64,000 bases of DNA from Actinomycetospora sp. NBRC 106375 (GCF_030269665.1 NZ_BSTS01000007.1:62001-126000), one strand, 5' to 3'; counted from the stretch's first letter, positions 1-8,317 are shown. Made by a program: numbers and translations. The notes: generated from the letters alone by a model not told the origin.

Positions 1-34
1 CGCGGCCCCGCCCACCGAGCCGCCGCCGGGCTGA
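1..34 (+). CDS. possible 3' end of an upstream gene
   Basis: In the frame starting at base 2 the sequence reads AAPPTEPPPG and stops at TGA (32-34), with G or C in every third codon position, which fits a real gene end cut by the window edge. The strong hairpin at 91-134 would suit a terminator for such a gene. Only eleven codons are visible and other frames cannot be excluded. Confidence 0.2.
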   Translation, partial: AAPPTEPPPG

Positions 35-90
35 CGCTTCGGCCGCTCCGTCGAGGGCTACTCCACCGCCGTCCTGAAGCCGCCACGTCC

Positions 91-134
91 ATGTGAGCGG
101 AATTCCCGGCCAGAGCCGGGAATTCCGCTCACGT
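91..134. terminator. 19-bp stem hairpin, terminator-like
   Basis: Arms 91-109 and 116-134 pair over 19 positions with one G-T wobble around a 6-base loop (CCAGAG). The core TGAGCGGAATTCCCGG is perfectly repeated in inverse orientation. It ends just before the aldo/keto reductase ribosome-binding site, so it probably terminates a gene to the left. The GTGAGCG foot recurs in the hairpin at 43538-43573. There is no U-tract, as is common in actinobacteria. Confidence 0.6.
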
Positions 135-153
135 AGGTCGGAAGGAGCAACTC

Positions 154-1188
154 GTGAGGATGCGGACGCTGGGACGGACCGGCATCAAGGTCAGCCCCTA
201 CTGCCTGGGCGCGATGATGTTCGGCGCCTGGGGCAACACCGACCACGACGATGCGATCCGGATCATCCACAAGGCGCTGGACTCCGGCATCAACTTCGTC
301 GACACCGCCGACGTCTACGCGCAGGGCGAGTCCGAGGAGATCGTCGGCAAGGCGCTGAAGAACCGGCGGGACGACGTCGTGCTCGCGACCAAGGCGCACG
401 CCCCGATGGGCGACGACCCGAACCACCGTGGCAACTCGCGGCGCTGGCTGGTCCTGGAGGTCGAGAACTCGCTGCGGCGCCTGCAGACCGACCACCTCGA
501 CCTCTACCAGATCCACCGCCCCGATCCCGAGACCGACGTCGAGGAGACGCTCTCCGCGCTCACCGACCTCGTGCGCAGCGGCAAGGTGCGCGCGATCGGC
601 TCGTCGACGTTCCCGGCCTCGGAGATCGTCGAGGCCCAGTGGGTCGCCGAGCGCCGGGGCCTGCAGCGCTTCCGCACCGAGCAGCCCCCGTACTCGATCC
701 TCAACCGCGGCATCGAGCGCGAGGTGCTGCCGGTCTGCCGGCGCTACGGCATGGGCACCCTGGTCTGGAGCCCGCTCGCGATGGGCATGCTCACCGGGAA
801 GATCCGCAAGGGGCAGGAGGCCGGGACCCAGCGGGCGCAGCGCACGCCGGGCCGCTTCACCGACGAGCGCAAGCTCGACGCGGTCGAGGAGCTGGTCCCG
901 CTCGCTGAGAAGGCCGGCCTGTCGATGGTGCACATGGCCATGGCCTTCGCCGTCTCCCACCCGGCCGTGACCTCGGCGATCATCGGCCCGCGGACCATGG
1001 AGCAGCTCGACGACGTCCTCGCGGGCGCGGAGGTCACGCTCGACGACGAGGTGCTCGACCGCATCGACGAGATCGTGCCGCCCGGGGTCGACGCCAATCC
1101 CGGCGACGTCTCCTACGAGCCGCCCGCCATCGGGGACGTGGCCCTACGCCGTCGACCGCGTGGGGAGCGGGCCGCAGCAGGGAATTAA
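154..1188 (+). CDS. aldo/keto reductase
   Basis: A 344-residue NADPH-dependent oxidoreductase of the aldo/keto reductase superfamily, expected to reduce carbonyl substrates in the cytosol. The N-terminal MRTLGRTGIKVSPYCLG is the typical first strand of the TIM barrel. The catalytic tetrad is visible: Asp and Tyr in DTADVYAQG, Lys in LATKAHAP, His in YQIHRPD. Near the C-terminus SAIIGPRTMEQLDD is the NADP-binding loop of this subfamily. The GTG start is supported by GAAGGAG at 141-147, seven bases upstream. The substrate cannot be read from the sequence. The gene stands alone, preceded by a hairpin. Confidence 0.9.
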   Translation: MRMRTLGRTGIKVSPYCLGAMMFGAWGNTDHDDAIRIIHKALDSGINFVDTADVYAQGESEEIVGKALKNRRDDVVLATKAHAPMGDDPNHRGNSRRWLVLEVENSLRRLQTDHLDLYQIHRPDPETDVEETLSALTDLVRSGKVRAIGSSTFPASEIVEAQWVAERRGLQRFRTEQPPYSILNRGIEREVLPVCRRYGMGTLVWSPLAMGMLTGKIRKGQEAGTQRAQRTPGRFTDERKLDAVEELVPLAEKAGLSMVHMAMAFAVSHPAVTSAIIGPRTMEQLDDVLAGAEVTLDDEVLDRIDEIVPPGVDANPGDVSYEPPAIGDVALRRRPRGERAAAGN

Positions 1189-1193
1189 TTCCC
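1180..1193. other. AT-rich perfect palindrome over the AKR stop codon
   Basis: GGGAATTAATTCCC is a perfect 14-bp palindrome that contains the TAA stop of the aldo/keto reductase, in DNA where six A/T bases in a row are rare. It could be an operator or a DNA-bending site for the next gene, which starts 87 bases downstream, or chance. Confidence 0.35.
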
Positions 1194-1279
1194 TCGAAAG
1201 CCGGCAGAGCGGGCTCGGGATCGGGCATCCCCACCACAACGCCTGACCACCGAGTCCCGCCTCCGGAAGGGGTCCCGCG

Positions 1280-2257
1280 ATGGGCACCGTCGCCGTCGTG
1301 ATCGTCATCGTGGTGGTGCTGCTGGCGGTGGCCGGTGTCGCCGCACTCGTCCTCTCCCGGCGCCGGCGCCAGCAGGAGCTCCAGCAGGAGTTCGGTCCCG
1401 AGTACGAGCGCCGCGTCGCCGAGACCGGCGACCGCAAGGGGGCCGAAAAGGAGCTCCGCGAGCGCAAGGACCGCCACGACCAGCACGAGCTGCGGTCGCT
1501 CCGGCCCGAGGAGCGCGAGCGTTTCCACGCGGACTGGCAGCAGGTCCAGCGGGGGTTCGTCGACGATCCCGGCGGAGCGGTCGAGCACGCCGACGCCCTG
1601 CTGGTGACGATCATGCGCACGCGTGGCTACCCCGTCGAAGGGGGACAGCGGCGCACCGACGACCTCTCGGTGGCCCAGCCCCACCTGGTGCAGGACTACC
1701 GCGAGGCCCAGCGGGTCGTGACGGCCCACCGGCAGGGGACGGCGAGCACCGAGGACCTGCGGTCCGCCTTCACCGCGTTCCGCACCCTCGTCGAGGCGAT
1801 GCTCGACGAGGACGACGGGCACGGCGGTCACGGACCCACGGGCACCACCGAGCGCATCCCGGGTGGCGGGGGTGGCGGGGACGACGGCCGCATCGGGCAC
1901 CCCGACGCCGGAACCGAACGGATCGCCCCGGCGGCCGCGGGCGCCCCGGGCCAGGGCGCGCCGGCCGGGGGAGCGCCGCCGCAGGGCGGGCCTCCTCAGG
2001 GTGGCCCGCCGCAGGGCCCGCCTCCGCAGAGCACTCCCCCGCAGGGCGTGCCGCAGCAGGGCGTGCCGCAGCAGGGCGTGCCGCAGCAGGGCGTGCCGCC
2101 ACAAGCTCCGTCTCAGCAGGGGCCACCTCACCAGAGGCCACCCCACGAGGGCCCGCCGCCGTCAGGGCCGCCCGCCGGCGGGCCCGTCCCGCCTCGTCCG
2201 TCGTCGGCGCCGCCCGCGTCCGGCGGCCCCAACCGACACCAGGAGCCCCGGCCATGA
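1280..2257 (+). CDS. membrane-anchored Pro/Gln/Gly-rich protein
   Basis: 325 residues, not recognised as a named family. Residues about 3-27 form one hydrophobic helix (VAVVIVIVVVLLAVAGVAALVL) followed by SRRRR, so the protein is probably anchored with its body in the cytoplasm. Residues about 28-175 are charged and helical, including the stretch ERRVAETGDRKGAEKEL that recurs in actinobacterial hypotheticals. From about 190 to the end the chain is disordered, with PPQGG and GVPQQ repeats. Its helical core resembles the C-terminal domain of the next gene, with which it overlaps by ATGA, so the two are probably co-translated paralogues. Confidence 0.75.
   Translation: MGTVAVVIVIVVVLLAVAGVAALVLSRRRRQQELQQEFGPEYERRVAETGDRKGAEKELRERKDRHDQHELRSLRPEERERFHADWQQVQRGFVDDPGGAVEHADALLVTIMRTRGYPVEGGQRRTDDLSVAQPHLVQDYREAQRVVTAHRQGTASTEDLRSAFTAFRTLVEAMLDEDDGHGGHGPTGTTERIPGGGGGGDDGRIGHPDAGTERIAPAAAGAPGQGAPAGGAPPQGGPPQGGPPQGPPPQSTPPQGVPQQGVPQQGVPQQGVPPQAPSQQGPPHQRPPHEGPPPSGPPAGGPVPPRPSSAPPASGGPNRHQEPRP
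2042..2100 (+). repeat. 15-bp tandem repeat encoding GVPQQ
   Basis: About four copies of a 15-base unit (core CAGGGCGTGCCGCAG) lie inside the proline/glutamine-rich tail of the preceding gene. The unit length is a multiple of three, so copy-number change would keep the frame. Expected to be disordered at the protein level. Confidence 0.8.
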
Positions 2258-3147
2258 GTCACCCCGAACAGGGCCGCCCCACCGACCCGACGGCGGGCCA
2301 CGAGCGCCCCGGCGGGTACGACGAGGACCCGCGGCAGAACGCCGGCGTGCCGGAGCAGGTCCGGCACACCGACGACCAGCAGGCGTACGGCGGGCAGCAC
2401 GAGGGAGCCGGGTATCCGGACGCGGCCGCCCGGCAGCCCGGCGCCCAGCAGCCCGGCGCCCAGCAGCCGGCGGCCGGGCAGCAGCCGGCGGCCGGGCAGC
2501 AGCCGGCGGCCGGGCAGCAGCCGGCGGCCGGGCAGCAGCCGGCGGCCGGGCAGTACGGCGCTCACTACGGCGACCCCGCGGCCGCGTACGGCGGCGGCCA
2601 CGGCGAGCCCGGCGGGCACCAGGCGGGTGCCGTGGCGCCGCAGCAGTACGACACGGCGCCGGGGCAGGCCGGGCAGGCGCCGGGCGGACCGGGCGGACCA
2701 GGCGTCGGTGGGCAGCCCGGGGCGTACCCGGGGCCGCCGGACCACGGTCACGGTGCGCCGGGCCAGCCGGCGGGCGACGGGCAGGCCGGGTACGGCGACC
2801 AGGCCGGGTACAGCGGTGCACCGCCCGGCGCCCACGACGGCACGACCCCCGAGGCCGGGGACGGCCGGCAGCCCGCCGAGCACGGCACGATCTTCGACCC
2901 CGACCGGGCCTCGCAGTGGCGGGCGCAGTGGGAGGACGTGCGGATGATGTTCGTCGACCGCCCGCAGGACGCGGCGGCGCGTGCCGACGGGCTGGTCGGC
3001 GAGGTACTGGGCGAGCTCTCGCGCACGTTCACCGACCAGCGCAGCGCCCTCGACCCGCAGGTCCTCGGCGGCGAGCCGTCGACCGAGGAGCTGCGCCGGG
3101 CGGTGCAGCGCTACCGCGAGTTCTTCGACCGGCTGCTCACGCTGTAG
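2254..3147 (+). CDS. Gln/Gly/Pro-rich protein with conserved helical C-terminal domain
   Basis: 297 residues. Residues 1-210 are low complexity and hydrophilic, with five QQPAAG repeats and many PGQ/YGD motifs. The last 85 residues (from FDPDRASQWRAQWEDV) form a helical domain that matches the helical core of the preceding gene, as in FVDRPQDAAARADGLV against FVDDPGGAVEHADALL. There is no signal peptide or membrane segment. The ATG lies in the ATGA overlap with the upstream stop, which makes this start secure. The 3' end overlaps the convergent TetR gene by 11 bases. Function unknown; a partner or scaffold role is only a guess. Confidence 0.75.
   Translation: MSHPEQGRPTDPTAGHERPGGYDEDPRQNAGVPEQVRHTDDQQAYGGQHEGAGYPDAAARQPGAQQPGAQQPAAGQQPAAGQQPAAGQQPAAGQQPAAGQYGAHYGDPAAAYGGGHGEPGGHQAGAVAPQQYDTAPGQAGQAPGGPGGPGVGGQPGAYPGPPDHGHGAPGQPAGDGQAGYGDQAGYSGAPPGAHDGTTPEAGDGRQPAEHGTIFDPDRASQWRAQWEDVRMMFVDRPQDAAARADGLVGEVLGELSRTFTDQRSALDPQVLGGEPSTEELRRAVQRYREFFDRLLTL
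2461..2550 (+). repeat. 18-bp tandem repeat, five copies (QQPAAG)
   Basis: Five perfect consecutive copies of CAGCAGCCGGCGGCCGGG. The unit is in frame and codes QQPAAG. The perfect identity suggests recent expansion by slippage or recombination. Confidence 0.9.
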
Positions 3148-3769
3148 GAGCGGCGTCCGCACGGTCGGCCACGAGCGCGCCGATCAGCCGCGTCACCCGC
3201 CGGGTCATCTCCTCGGCGCTCTGGTCGGGGCGGGCCACCCACCAGTCGACGAGCGAGTCGACGATGCCGAGCCACGTGCGGACCATCGCCGACACGTCGA
3301 GCTCGTCGGTGATCCCGGCGCCGTCGAGCAGCTCGAGCACCCCCTCGTGGGCGAGGGCGCCGATCCGCTCGGTGTAGCGGGCGACCACCTCGGCCGCCGG
3401 GCCCGTCGACGGCGCCGTGCGGTCGCGCAGGAGGCGCCAGAGGTGACGGCGGTCCTCGAGCACGACGAACATGCCCGCCAGCGTCCGCAGGCCGCGCTCG
3501 ACGCCGGCGCTGTCGTCGCGGGCCACCCGCTCGATCTCGGCGACGAGGAGATCGCCCGCCTCGGCCAGGCACGCCGCGTGCAGGCCCTCCTTGGACCCGA
3601 AGTAGCTGTAGACGAGCGGCTTCGAGATCCCCGCCGCGCGGGCGACGTCCGCGATCCCGGTCGCGGCGAAGCCCTGGGTGCCGAAGGCGACCGAGGCGAC
3701 GCGGACGATCTCCTGCTCGCGGTCGGCGCGGGGGACGCCCTTCGTGCCGGCGTTCGGTCGGGGCGTCAC
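3137..3769 (-). CDS. TetR family regulator
   Basis: 210 residues. The N-terminal helix-turn-helix is typical (IVRVASVAFGTQGFAATGIADVARAAGISKPLVYSYFGSKEGL, roughly residues 20-62). The C-terminal ligand domain is about 140 residues and has several Trp residues that could line a hydrophobic pocket. It starts at GTG 3769 and is divergent from the fatty acid hydroxylase gene, with a palindromic operator between them. It therefore most likely represses that gene and itself in response to a lipid-like ligand. The 3' end overlaps the convergent neighbour by 11 bases. Confidence 0.9.
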   Translation of the reverse strand: MTPRPNAGTKGVPRADREQEIVRVASVAFGTQGFAATGIADVARAAGISKPLVYSYFGSKEGLHAACLAEAGDLLVAEIERVARDDSAGVERGLRTLAGMFVVLEDRRHLWRLLRDRTAPSTGPAAEVVARYTERIGALAHEGVLELLDGAGITDELDVSAMVRTWLGIVDSLVDWWVARPDQSAEEMTRRVTRLIGALVADRADAAPTA

Positions 3770-3787
3770 CGGACGACCCTACCGCGC

Positions 3788-3824
3788 GATATGACCATGC
3801 GGTAACTTACCCGTCGGTCATATC
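3788..3824. promoter_or_regulatory. candidate TetR operator (nested palindromes)
   Basis: GATATGACC (3788-3796) is perfectly inverted as GGTCATATC (3816-3824). A second palindrome, GGTAACTTACC (3801-3811), lies between the arms. The site occupies most of the 67-base gap between the divergent TetR and hydroxylase genes, where a TetR dimer would block both promoters. Confidence 0.65.
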
Positions 3825-3836
3825 GGAGGGGAGCCC

Positions 3837-4727
3837 ATGGACGCGCTGCTCGACCCGCTGCAGAACCCGGTCACCTACGCGGCCCCGTTCTTCGTGCTGG
3901 CGATCCTCGTCGAGCTCGCGGCGCTGCGGTGGCTCGACCACGACGACTCGGTCACCGGGTACGCGCTGCGCGACGCCCGGGCGTCGATCTCGATGGGCGT
4001 CGTGTCGCTGGTGTTCCTGACACTGTTCAAGGTCGTCACGTTCCTCGGCTTCAGCGTCGTCTACGCCTACCTCGCGCCGTTCGGACTCCCGACCGACACG
4101 TGGTGGTACTGGGTGCTCGTCGTGCTCGGGGTCGACCTCGGCTACTACTGGCACCACCGCTTCAGCCACCGCGTCCGGATCGCCTGGGCCGGCCACCAGG
4201 CCCACCACTCCAGCGAGTTCATGAACTTCGGCACCGCGCTGCGCCAGAAGTGGAACCCCTGGTTCGAGTTCTTCTTCTGGCTGCCGCTGCCGCTGCTCGG
4301 GTTCGCGCCGTGGACGCTGTACGTGGCGTTCGGCGTCAACCTGGTGTTCCAGTTCTTCGTGCACACCGAGCTCGTCGACAGGCTCTCGCGTCCGGTCGAG
4401 TTCGTGCTCAACACGCCGTCGCACCACCGCGTCCACCACGGCACCGAGCCCGAGTACCTCGACCGCAACTACGGCGGCATCCTCATCGTGTGGGACCGGC
4501 TGTTCGGGACCTTCGCCGCCGAGCGGGAGCGCCCGTCCTACGGGCTCACCACGCCCGTCGAGACGTACAACCTGCTCACGTTGCAGTACGGGCACTACGC
4601 CGACATCGCGCGCGACGTGCGATCGGCGCGACGGTGGCGCGACCGGCTCGGCTACGTCGTCGGTCCGCCCGGCTGGCAGCCCTCCGGCGGCCCGCCGCCG
4701 CGCGAGCCCGTGCTGCCCCGGCGCTGA
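3837..4727 (+). CDS. sterol desaturase / fatty acid hydroxylase family protein
   Basis: 296-residue integral membrane di-iron oxygenase. Two hydrophobic regions (about residues 15-33 and 50-110) precede the histidine clusters: HHRFSH, HQAHH and HHRVHH. Together they form the eight-histidine di-iron site of this superfamily. The tail LDRNYGGILIVWDRLFGTF is the usual C-terminal signature. It would hydroxylate or desaturate a membrane lipid; the exact substrate is unknown. The ATG has a strong Shine-Dalgarno, GGAGGGG, at 3825-3831. Probably controlled by the divergent TetR. Confidence 0.9.
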   Translation: MDALLDPLQNPVTYAAPFFVLAILVELAALRWLDHDDSVTGYALRDARASISMGVVSLVFLTLFKVVTFLGFSVVYAYLAPFGLPTDTWWYWVLVVLGVDLGYYWHHRFSHRVRIAWAGHQAHHSSEFMNFGTALRQKWNPWFEFFFWLPLPLLGFAPWTLYVAFGVNLVFQFFVHTELVDRLSRPVEFVLNTPSHHRVHHGTEPEYLDRNYGGILIVWDRLFGTFAAERERPSYGLTTPVETYNLLTLQYGHYADIARDVRSARRWRDRLGYVVGPPGWQPSGGPPPREPVLPRR

Positions 4728-4753
4728 GCGCACGCGCGCCCTACGGTGCGCCG

Positions 4754-5233
4754 ATGGTCTCCACCCGCGACTTCGGCCGCATCCTGGACCGCCTGGCGCC
4801 GGTCGTGAACGCGGTGACGCGCGCCCACATCGCGCTCTACCGCCGCACCGGCGGGCGCCTGGGGCACACGATCCCCGGGATGCCGACGATGCTGCTGCTC
4901 GACCACGTCGGCGCGCGCAGCGGGGCGCCGCGCACCACGCCGCTGCTCTACTTCACCCACCCCGACGACCCGGACGACGTCGTGATCGTGGCGTCCTACG
5001 GCGGCCACCCGCGGCACCCGGCGTGGTTCCACAACCTGCGGGCGCACCCGGACACGACCGCCCAGGTGCGCGACGAGGTCCGCCCGGTGCACGCCCGGGT
5101 GGCCGACGACGCCGAGCGCGAGCGCCTCTGGCCCGCCGCGCTCGCCACCTACGGCCCCTTCGAGGGCTACCGGCGTCGCGCCGACGAGGTCGGCCGCACG
5201 ATCCCGTTCGTGGTGCTCACTCCGACGCGCTAG
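4754..5233 (+). CDS. DDN-like nitroreductase / F420-dependent family protein
   Basis: 159 residues, matching the length of deazaflavin-dependent nitroreductase (DDN) relatives. Family features are TMLLLDHVGARSGAPRTTPLLYF in the first half, then YGGHPRHPAWFHNLRAHP and the C-terminal FEGYRRRADEVGRTIPFVVL. The family binds F420H2 and reduces quinones or nitro compounds, often at the membrane. I started it at ATG 4754. It follows the hydroxylase by 26 bases, so the two may be co-transcribed. The 3' end overlaps the convergent oxidase by four bases. Confidence 0.88.
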   Translation: MVSTRDFGRILDRLAPVVNAVTRAHIALYRRTGGRLGHTIPGMPTMLLLDHVGARSGAPRTTPLLYFTHPDDPDDVVIVASYGGHPRHPAWFHNLRAHPDTTAQVRDEVRPVHARVADDAERERLWPAALATYGPFEGYRRRADEVGRTIPFVVLTPTR

Positions 5234-6486
5234 AGGCGGACGTGGTCCGGGGTCAGGTCCTTGACCGACGACACCCCGAGCAGCGCCATCGTCCGGCGGA
5301 TCTCGGCGGTGAGGATCGTCGCGAGGTGCTCGACGCCGCGCTCACCGCCGGCCATGAGGGCGTAGAGGTACGCCCGGCCGACCAGGCAGCCCGAGGCGCC
5401 GAGGGCGACGGCGGCGACGATGTCGGCGCCCGACATGATCCCCGTGTCGAGCAGGACCTCGGCCTCGCCGCCGACCTCGGCCACCACCGACGGCAGCGTC
5501 TCCAGGGGGACGGGCGCGCGGTCGAGCTGGCGCCCGCCGTGGTTGGAGACGACCACCGCGTCGGCGCCGGCGTCGACCACCCGCCGCGCGTCCTCCACCG
5601 TCTGGACGCCCTTCACCACGAGCGGTCCGTTCCACGTGGATCGGAGCCAGGCGAGGTCGTCGAGGTTCAGCGCCGGGTCGAACATCGTGTCGATGAGCTC
5701 GGCGACCGTGCCCTCCCACGACGTCAGGGCCGCGAACTCCAACGGGTCGGTGGTCAGCACGTTCAGCCACCAGTGCGGGTGGCGTGCCATGTCGACCAGG
5801 GTCCGCGCGGTGAGCGCCGGCGGGATGGTCAGGCCGTTGTAGGCGTCGCGCAGGCGGGCTCCGCCGACCGGGGTGTCGACGGTCAGCATGATCGCCTCGT
5901 TGCCGGCGTCCGCCGCCCGGCGCACGACCTCCTCGCTCGCGGCCCGGTCGCGCCAGAGGTAGAGCTGGAACCAACGCCGGGTGTCCGGGGCGGCCGCCGC
6001 GAGGTCGGCGGGCGAGGTGGTGCCCATCGTCGAGAGCGTGTGCGGCACCCCGAGGCGCCCGGCCACGCGCGCCACGGCCACCTCGCCCTCGTGGTGCATC
6101 ATCCGGGTGAAGCCCGTCGGCGCGAAGGCGAAGGGGTAGGTCGAGGGCCCGCCCAGCAGGGTCGTCGAGGTGTCGATCTGCGAGACGTCCCGGAGCACCG
6201 ACGGCCGGAACTCCAGCGACGCGAAGGTGTCGCGGGCGCGGCGCAGGGAGAGCTCGCCCTCGGCGGCGCCGTCCGTGTAATCGAACACGGCGCGGGGCGT
6301 GCGACGCCGCGCGATCTCGCGCAGGTCGGCGACCGTGTGCGCGCGGGCGAGCCGCCGACGCGTCGAGTCCAGCTCGGGGCGCGCGACCCGCAGGAGCGGC
6401 CGCAACTCGGAGGGGCGCGGCAGGCGGCGCGGGGTGCGGGGACTGCGGGGACCGGACCCGGACGGGCTGGTCGGCGGGGGCGTCAT
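5230..6486 (-). CDS. FMN-dependent alpha-hydroxy acid oxidase/dehydrogenase
   Basis: 418 residues of the glycolate oxidase / lactate dehydrogenase family (FMN TIM barrel). ADLREIARRRTPRAVFDYTDGAAEGE is the usual start of the fold, APTGF and LYLWRD line the flavin site, and SNHGGRQLD holds the catalytic His and the substrate-binding Arg. The second FMN-phosphate motif reads LDTGIMSGADIV where plant glycolate oxidase has GVRRGTDV, a variant I associate with an actinobacterial branch. It would oxidise a 2-hydroxyacid to the 2-oxoacid. ATG 6486 is preferred over an upstream in-frame TTG at 6522. Lactate as substrate is plausible but unproven. Confidence 0.88.
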   Translation of the reverse strand: MTPPPTSPSGSGPRSPRTPRRLPRPSELRPLLRVARPELDSTRRRLARAHTVADLREIARRRTPRAVFDYTDGAAEGELSLRRARDTFASLEFRPSVLRDVSQIDTSTTLLGGPSTYPFAFAPTGFTRMMHHEGEVAVARVAGRLGVPHTLSTMGTTSPADLAAAAPDTRRWFQLYLWRDRAASEEVVRRAADAGNEAIMLTVDTPVGGARLRDAYNGLTIPPALTARTLVDMARHPHWWLNVLTTDPLEFAALTSWEGTVAELIDTMFDPALNLDDLAWLRSTWNGPLVVKGVQTVEDARRVVDAGADAVVVSNHGGRQLDRAPVPLETLPSVVAEVGGEAEVLLDTGIMSGADIVAAVALGASGCLVGRAYLYALMAGGERGVEHLATILTAEIRRTMALLGVSSVKDLTPDHVRL

Positions 6487-6669
6487 CGGCCTCGATCCTC
6501 TCGGGCGGGCGTCGTCACCCAACCGAACGGCGCCGCGCGCCCGACGTCAAGCCGGGCGGCGCGGCCGTCGGCGGGGATGGTCCGCCCGTGGCGCGGCCCG
6601 GTGCGGTACAACCGTCGCGGATCCGTCGCCGCCGCGGCGGTCCGGTGGTCGGGCGAGAGGACGACGGTC

Positions 6670-7281
6670 GTGAGCTACCCGCAGCGCTCGTGGGACGACG
6701 GCGACGTGGAGGTCCTCGGCAAGCGCCTCTGGGCCGGCGGGGTCGCGACGGCGGTGGTCGCCGCGGGCATCGCGATCGTCGGCGTCCTCATCATCTCGAA
6801 CGTCTTCGAGCTCGGCATCCAGACCACGCAGCGCAGCGGCGCGCTGGTCGACAACGCCATGACGATCATCCCGGTCTGCGCGGTCATCGCGGCCCTCGCC
6901 GGCACGGCGCTGCTGCACCTGCTGCTGCTCACGACGCCGCGACCGGCCACCTTCTTCTCCGCGATCGTGCTGCTCGTGCTCGTCGTGCTGCTCCTGCAGG
7001 TCTTCCTCGCCGACGGTGGCGTGGTCGACCACATCGCCACCGCGATCCTCTACGCGGCCATCGGGCTGGCGATCATCTCGATGCTCTCGGGCGTCTCCCG
7101 CACCGCCGTCCGGCCGGTCTCCCAGAGCGGGTGGGGCGGTCGTCAGTACGACGGTCGCTACGACCAGCGCTACGGCACCTACGAGCGGCCCGCCCCCTAC
7201 GCCGACCCCTACCCCCAGCAGGACGAGCGCACGGCGCGGTACGACCCGCGCGGCCCGCAGGGCGGCGGTCGCTGGGGGTGA
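6670..7281 (+). CDS. four-helix membrane protein with Tyr-rich tail
   Basis: 203 residues. Hydrophobic segments at about 19-43, 65-85, 92-112 and 117-137 give four membrane helices. They are followed by a hydrophilic tail of about 60 residues rich in Tyr, Arg, Gly and Gln (RQYDGRYDQRYGTYERP). The pattern resembles the DUF6069 type of actinobacterial membrane proteins, but I cannot confirm that. The GTG start has GAGAGGA at 6655-6661. It diverges from the FMN oxidase across 183 bases. Function unknown. Confidence 0.8.
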   Translation: MSYPQRSWDDGDVEVLGKRLWAGGVATAVVAAGIAIVGVLIISNVFELGIQTTQRSGALVDNAMTIIPVCAVIAALAGTALLHLLLLTTPRPATFFSAIVLLVLVVLLLQVFLADGGVVDHIATAILYAAIGLAIISMLSGVSRTAVRPVSQSGWGGRQYDGRYDQRYGTYERPAPYADPYPQQDERTARYDPRGPQGGGRWG

Positions 7282-7453
7282 CGGCGGTCGCGGTACGTGA
7301 TCGCGTCGCGCCGTGACGTTGACGCCATTGCCTTGACCCTCCCCGTGACGCCTGACGACGATCGGTGCGCGTGATGCTCCACGCGGGTGATGTCCCCTGC
7401 CCGCGTCCAGCTCCGTCGCCCCCGGTGGGCGACACCGGGAGGAGAAGTCGTCC

Positions 7454-8314
7454 ATGGCACCCACAGCGGTCAGCGGCAACGGCAACGGCACCAGGCACGA
7501 GGTCCTCGAGCAGGCCGGACGCCCCGCGGGATCGGCGCCCGGGCACCCCGTCGACCTCGAGACGGCCCGGGCGGCCATCCGCCTCGCGCTGCCCGAGCCG
7601 GGCAGCAAGTTCAGCCAGGACGACGAGTGGTGCGTCGTGGCCGAGCCCGACGGGACGTGGGGCGAGTACCGGTTCCACGACTACGACCGGATCTTCCGGG
7701 TGCCCGGCCTCTACGAGAAGATCTTCTACGACGTCCTCGGCTGCGACTCCCCGCGCTTCATGGTCGGGCTGCTGCAGGACGCGCTGGGCGGTTCGGGCGT
7801 CGAGGCCGGGTCGCTGCGCGTCCTCGACCTCGGCGCCGGCAACGGGATCATGGCCGAGGAGCTCGCCGCCATCGGCGTCCCGCACGCCGTCGGGGTCGAC
7901 ATCCTCCCCGAGGCCCATGAGGCCGCGGAGCGCGACCGGCCCGGCCTCTACGCCGACTACCACGTCGCCGACCTGACGGCCCTGCCCGCCGCGACGCGCG
8001 AGACGCTCGCCGGGCACCGCCTCAACGCCCTCACCGTCGTCGCCGCCCTGGGCTTCGGCGACATCCCGCCGGCCGCGTTCCGCACGGCCTACGACCTCGT
8101 GGACGACGGGGGCTGGATCGTCCTGACGATCAAGGACGCCTTCCTCGCGGAGACGGACACGTCGGGCTTCGGCGGCATGATCGGCGAGTCGATCCGCTCC
8201 GGCGCCCTCGAGGTGGTGCGCCGCGAGCGTTTCCAGCACCGGCTCGCCACCGACCGCAGCCCGCTGCTCTACGAGGGGATCATCGCGCGCAAGCGCTCGC
8301 CGCTGGCGGGCTGA
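7454..8314 (+). CDS. class I SAM-dependent methyltransferase
   Basis: 286 residues. Motif I (LRVLDLGAGNGIMAEEL, about residue 118) binds SAM, GVDILPEA is the acidic loop after strand 2, and LTVVAALGFGDIPPAAF and GGWIVLTIKDAFL are the later Rossmann strands. The first 115 residues are family-specific and contain WGEYRFHDYDRIFRVPGLYEKIFYDVLG. The substrate is not predictable. ATG 7454 has GGGAGGAG nine bases upstream. It lies just before the PHA operon, but a repeat-bearing gap of about 155 bases separates them, so a functional link is not implied. Confidence 0.85.
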   Translation: MAPTAVSGNGNGTRHEVLEQAGRPAGSAPGHPVDLETARAAIRLALPEPGSKFSQDDEWCVVAEPDGTWGEYRFHDYDRIFRVPGLYEKIFYDVLGCDSPRFMVGLLQDALGGSGVEAGSLRVLDLGAGNGIMAEELAAIGVPHAVGVDILPEAHEAAERDRPGLYADYHVADLTALPAATRETLAGHRLNALTVVAALGFGDIPPAAFRTAYDLVDDGGWIVLTIKDAFLAETDTSGFGGMIGESIRSGALEVVRRERFQHRLATDRSPLLYEGIIARKRSPLAG

Positions 8315-8317
8315 GGC

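Noticed and set aside
2042-2550. Repeat array as a mobile or regulatory element
   Set aside because: Units are multiples of three, in frame, and code low-complexity protein.
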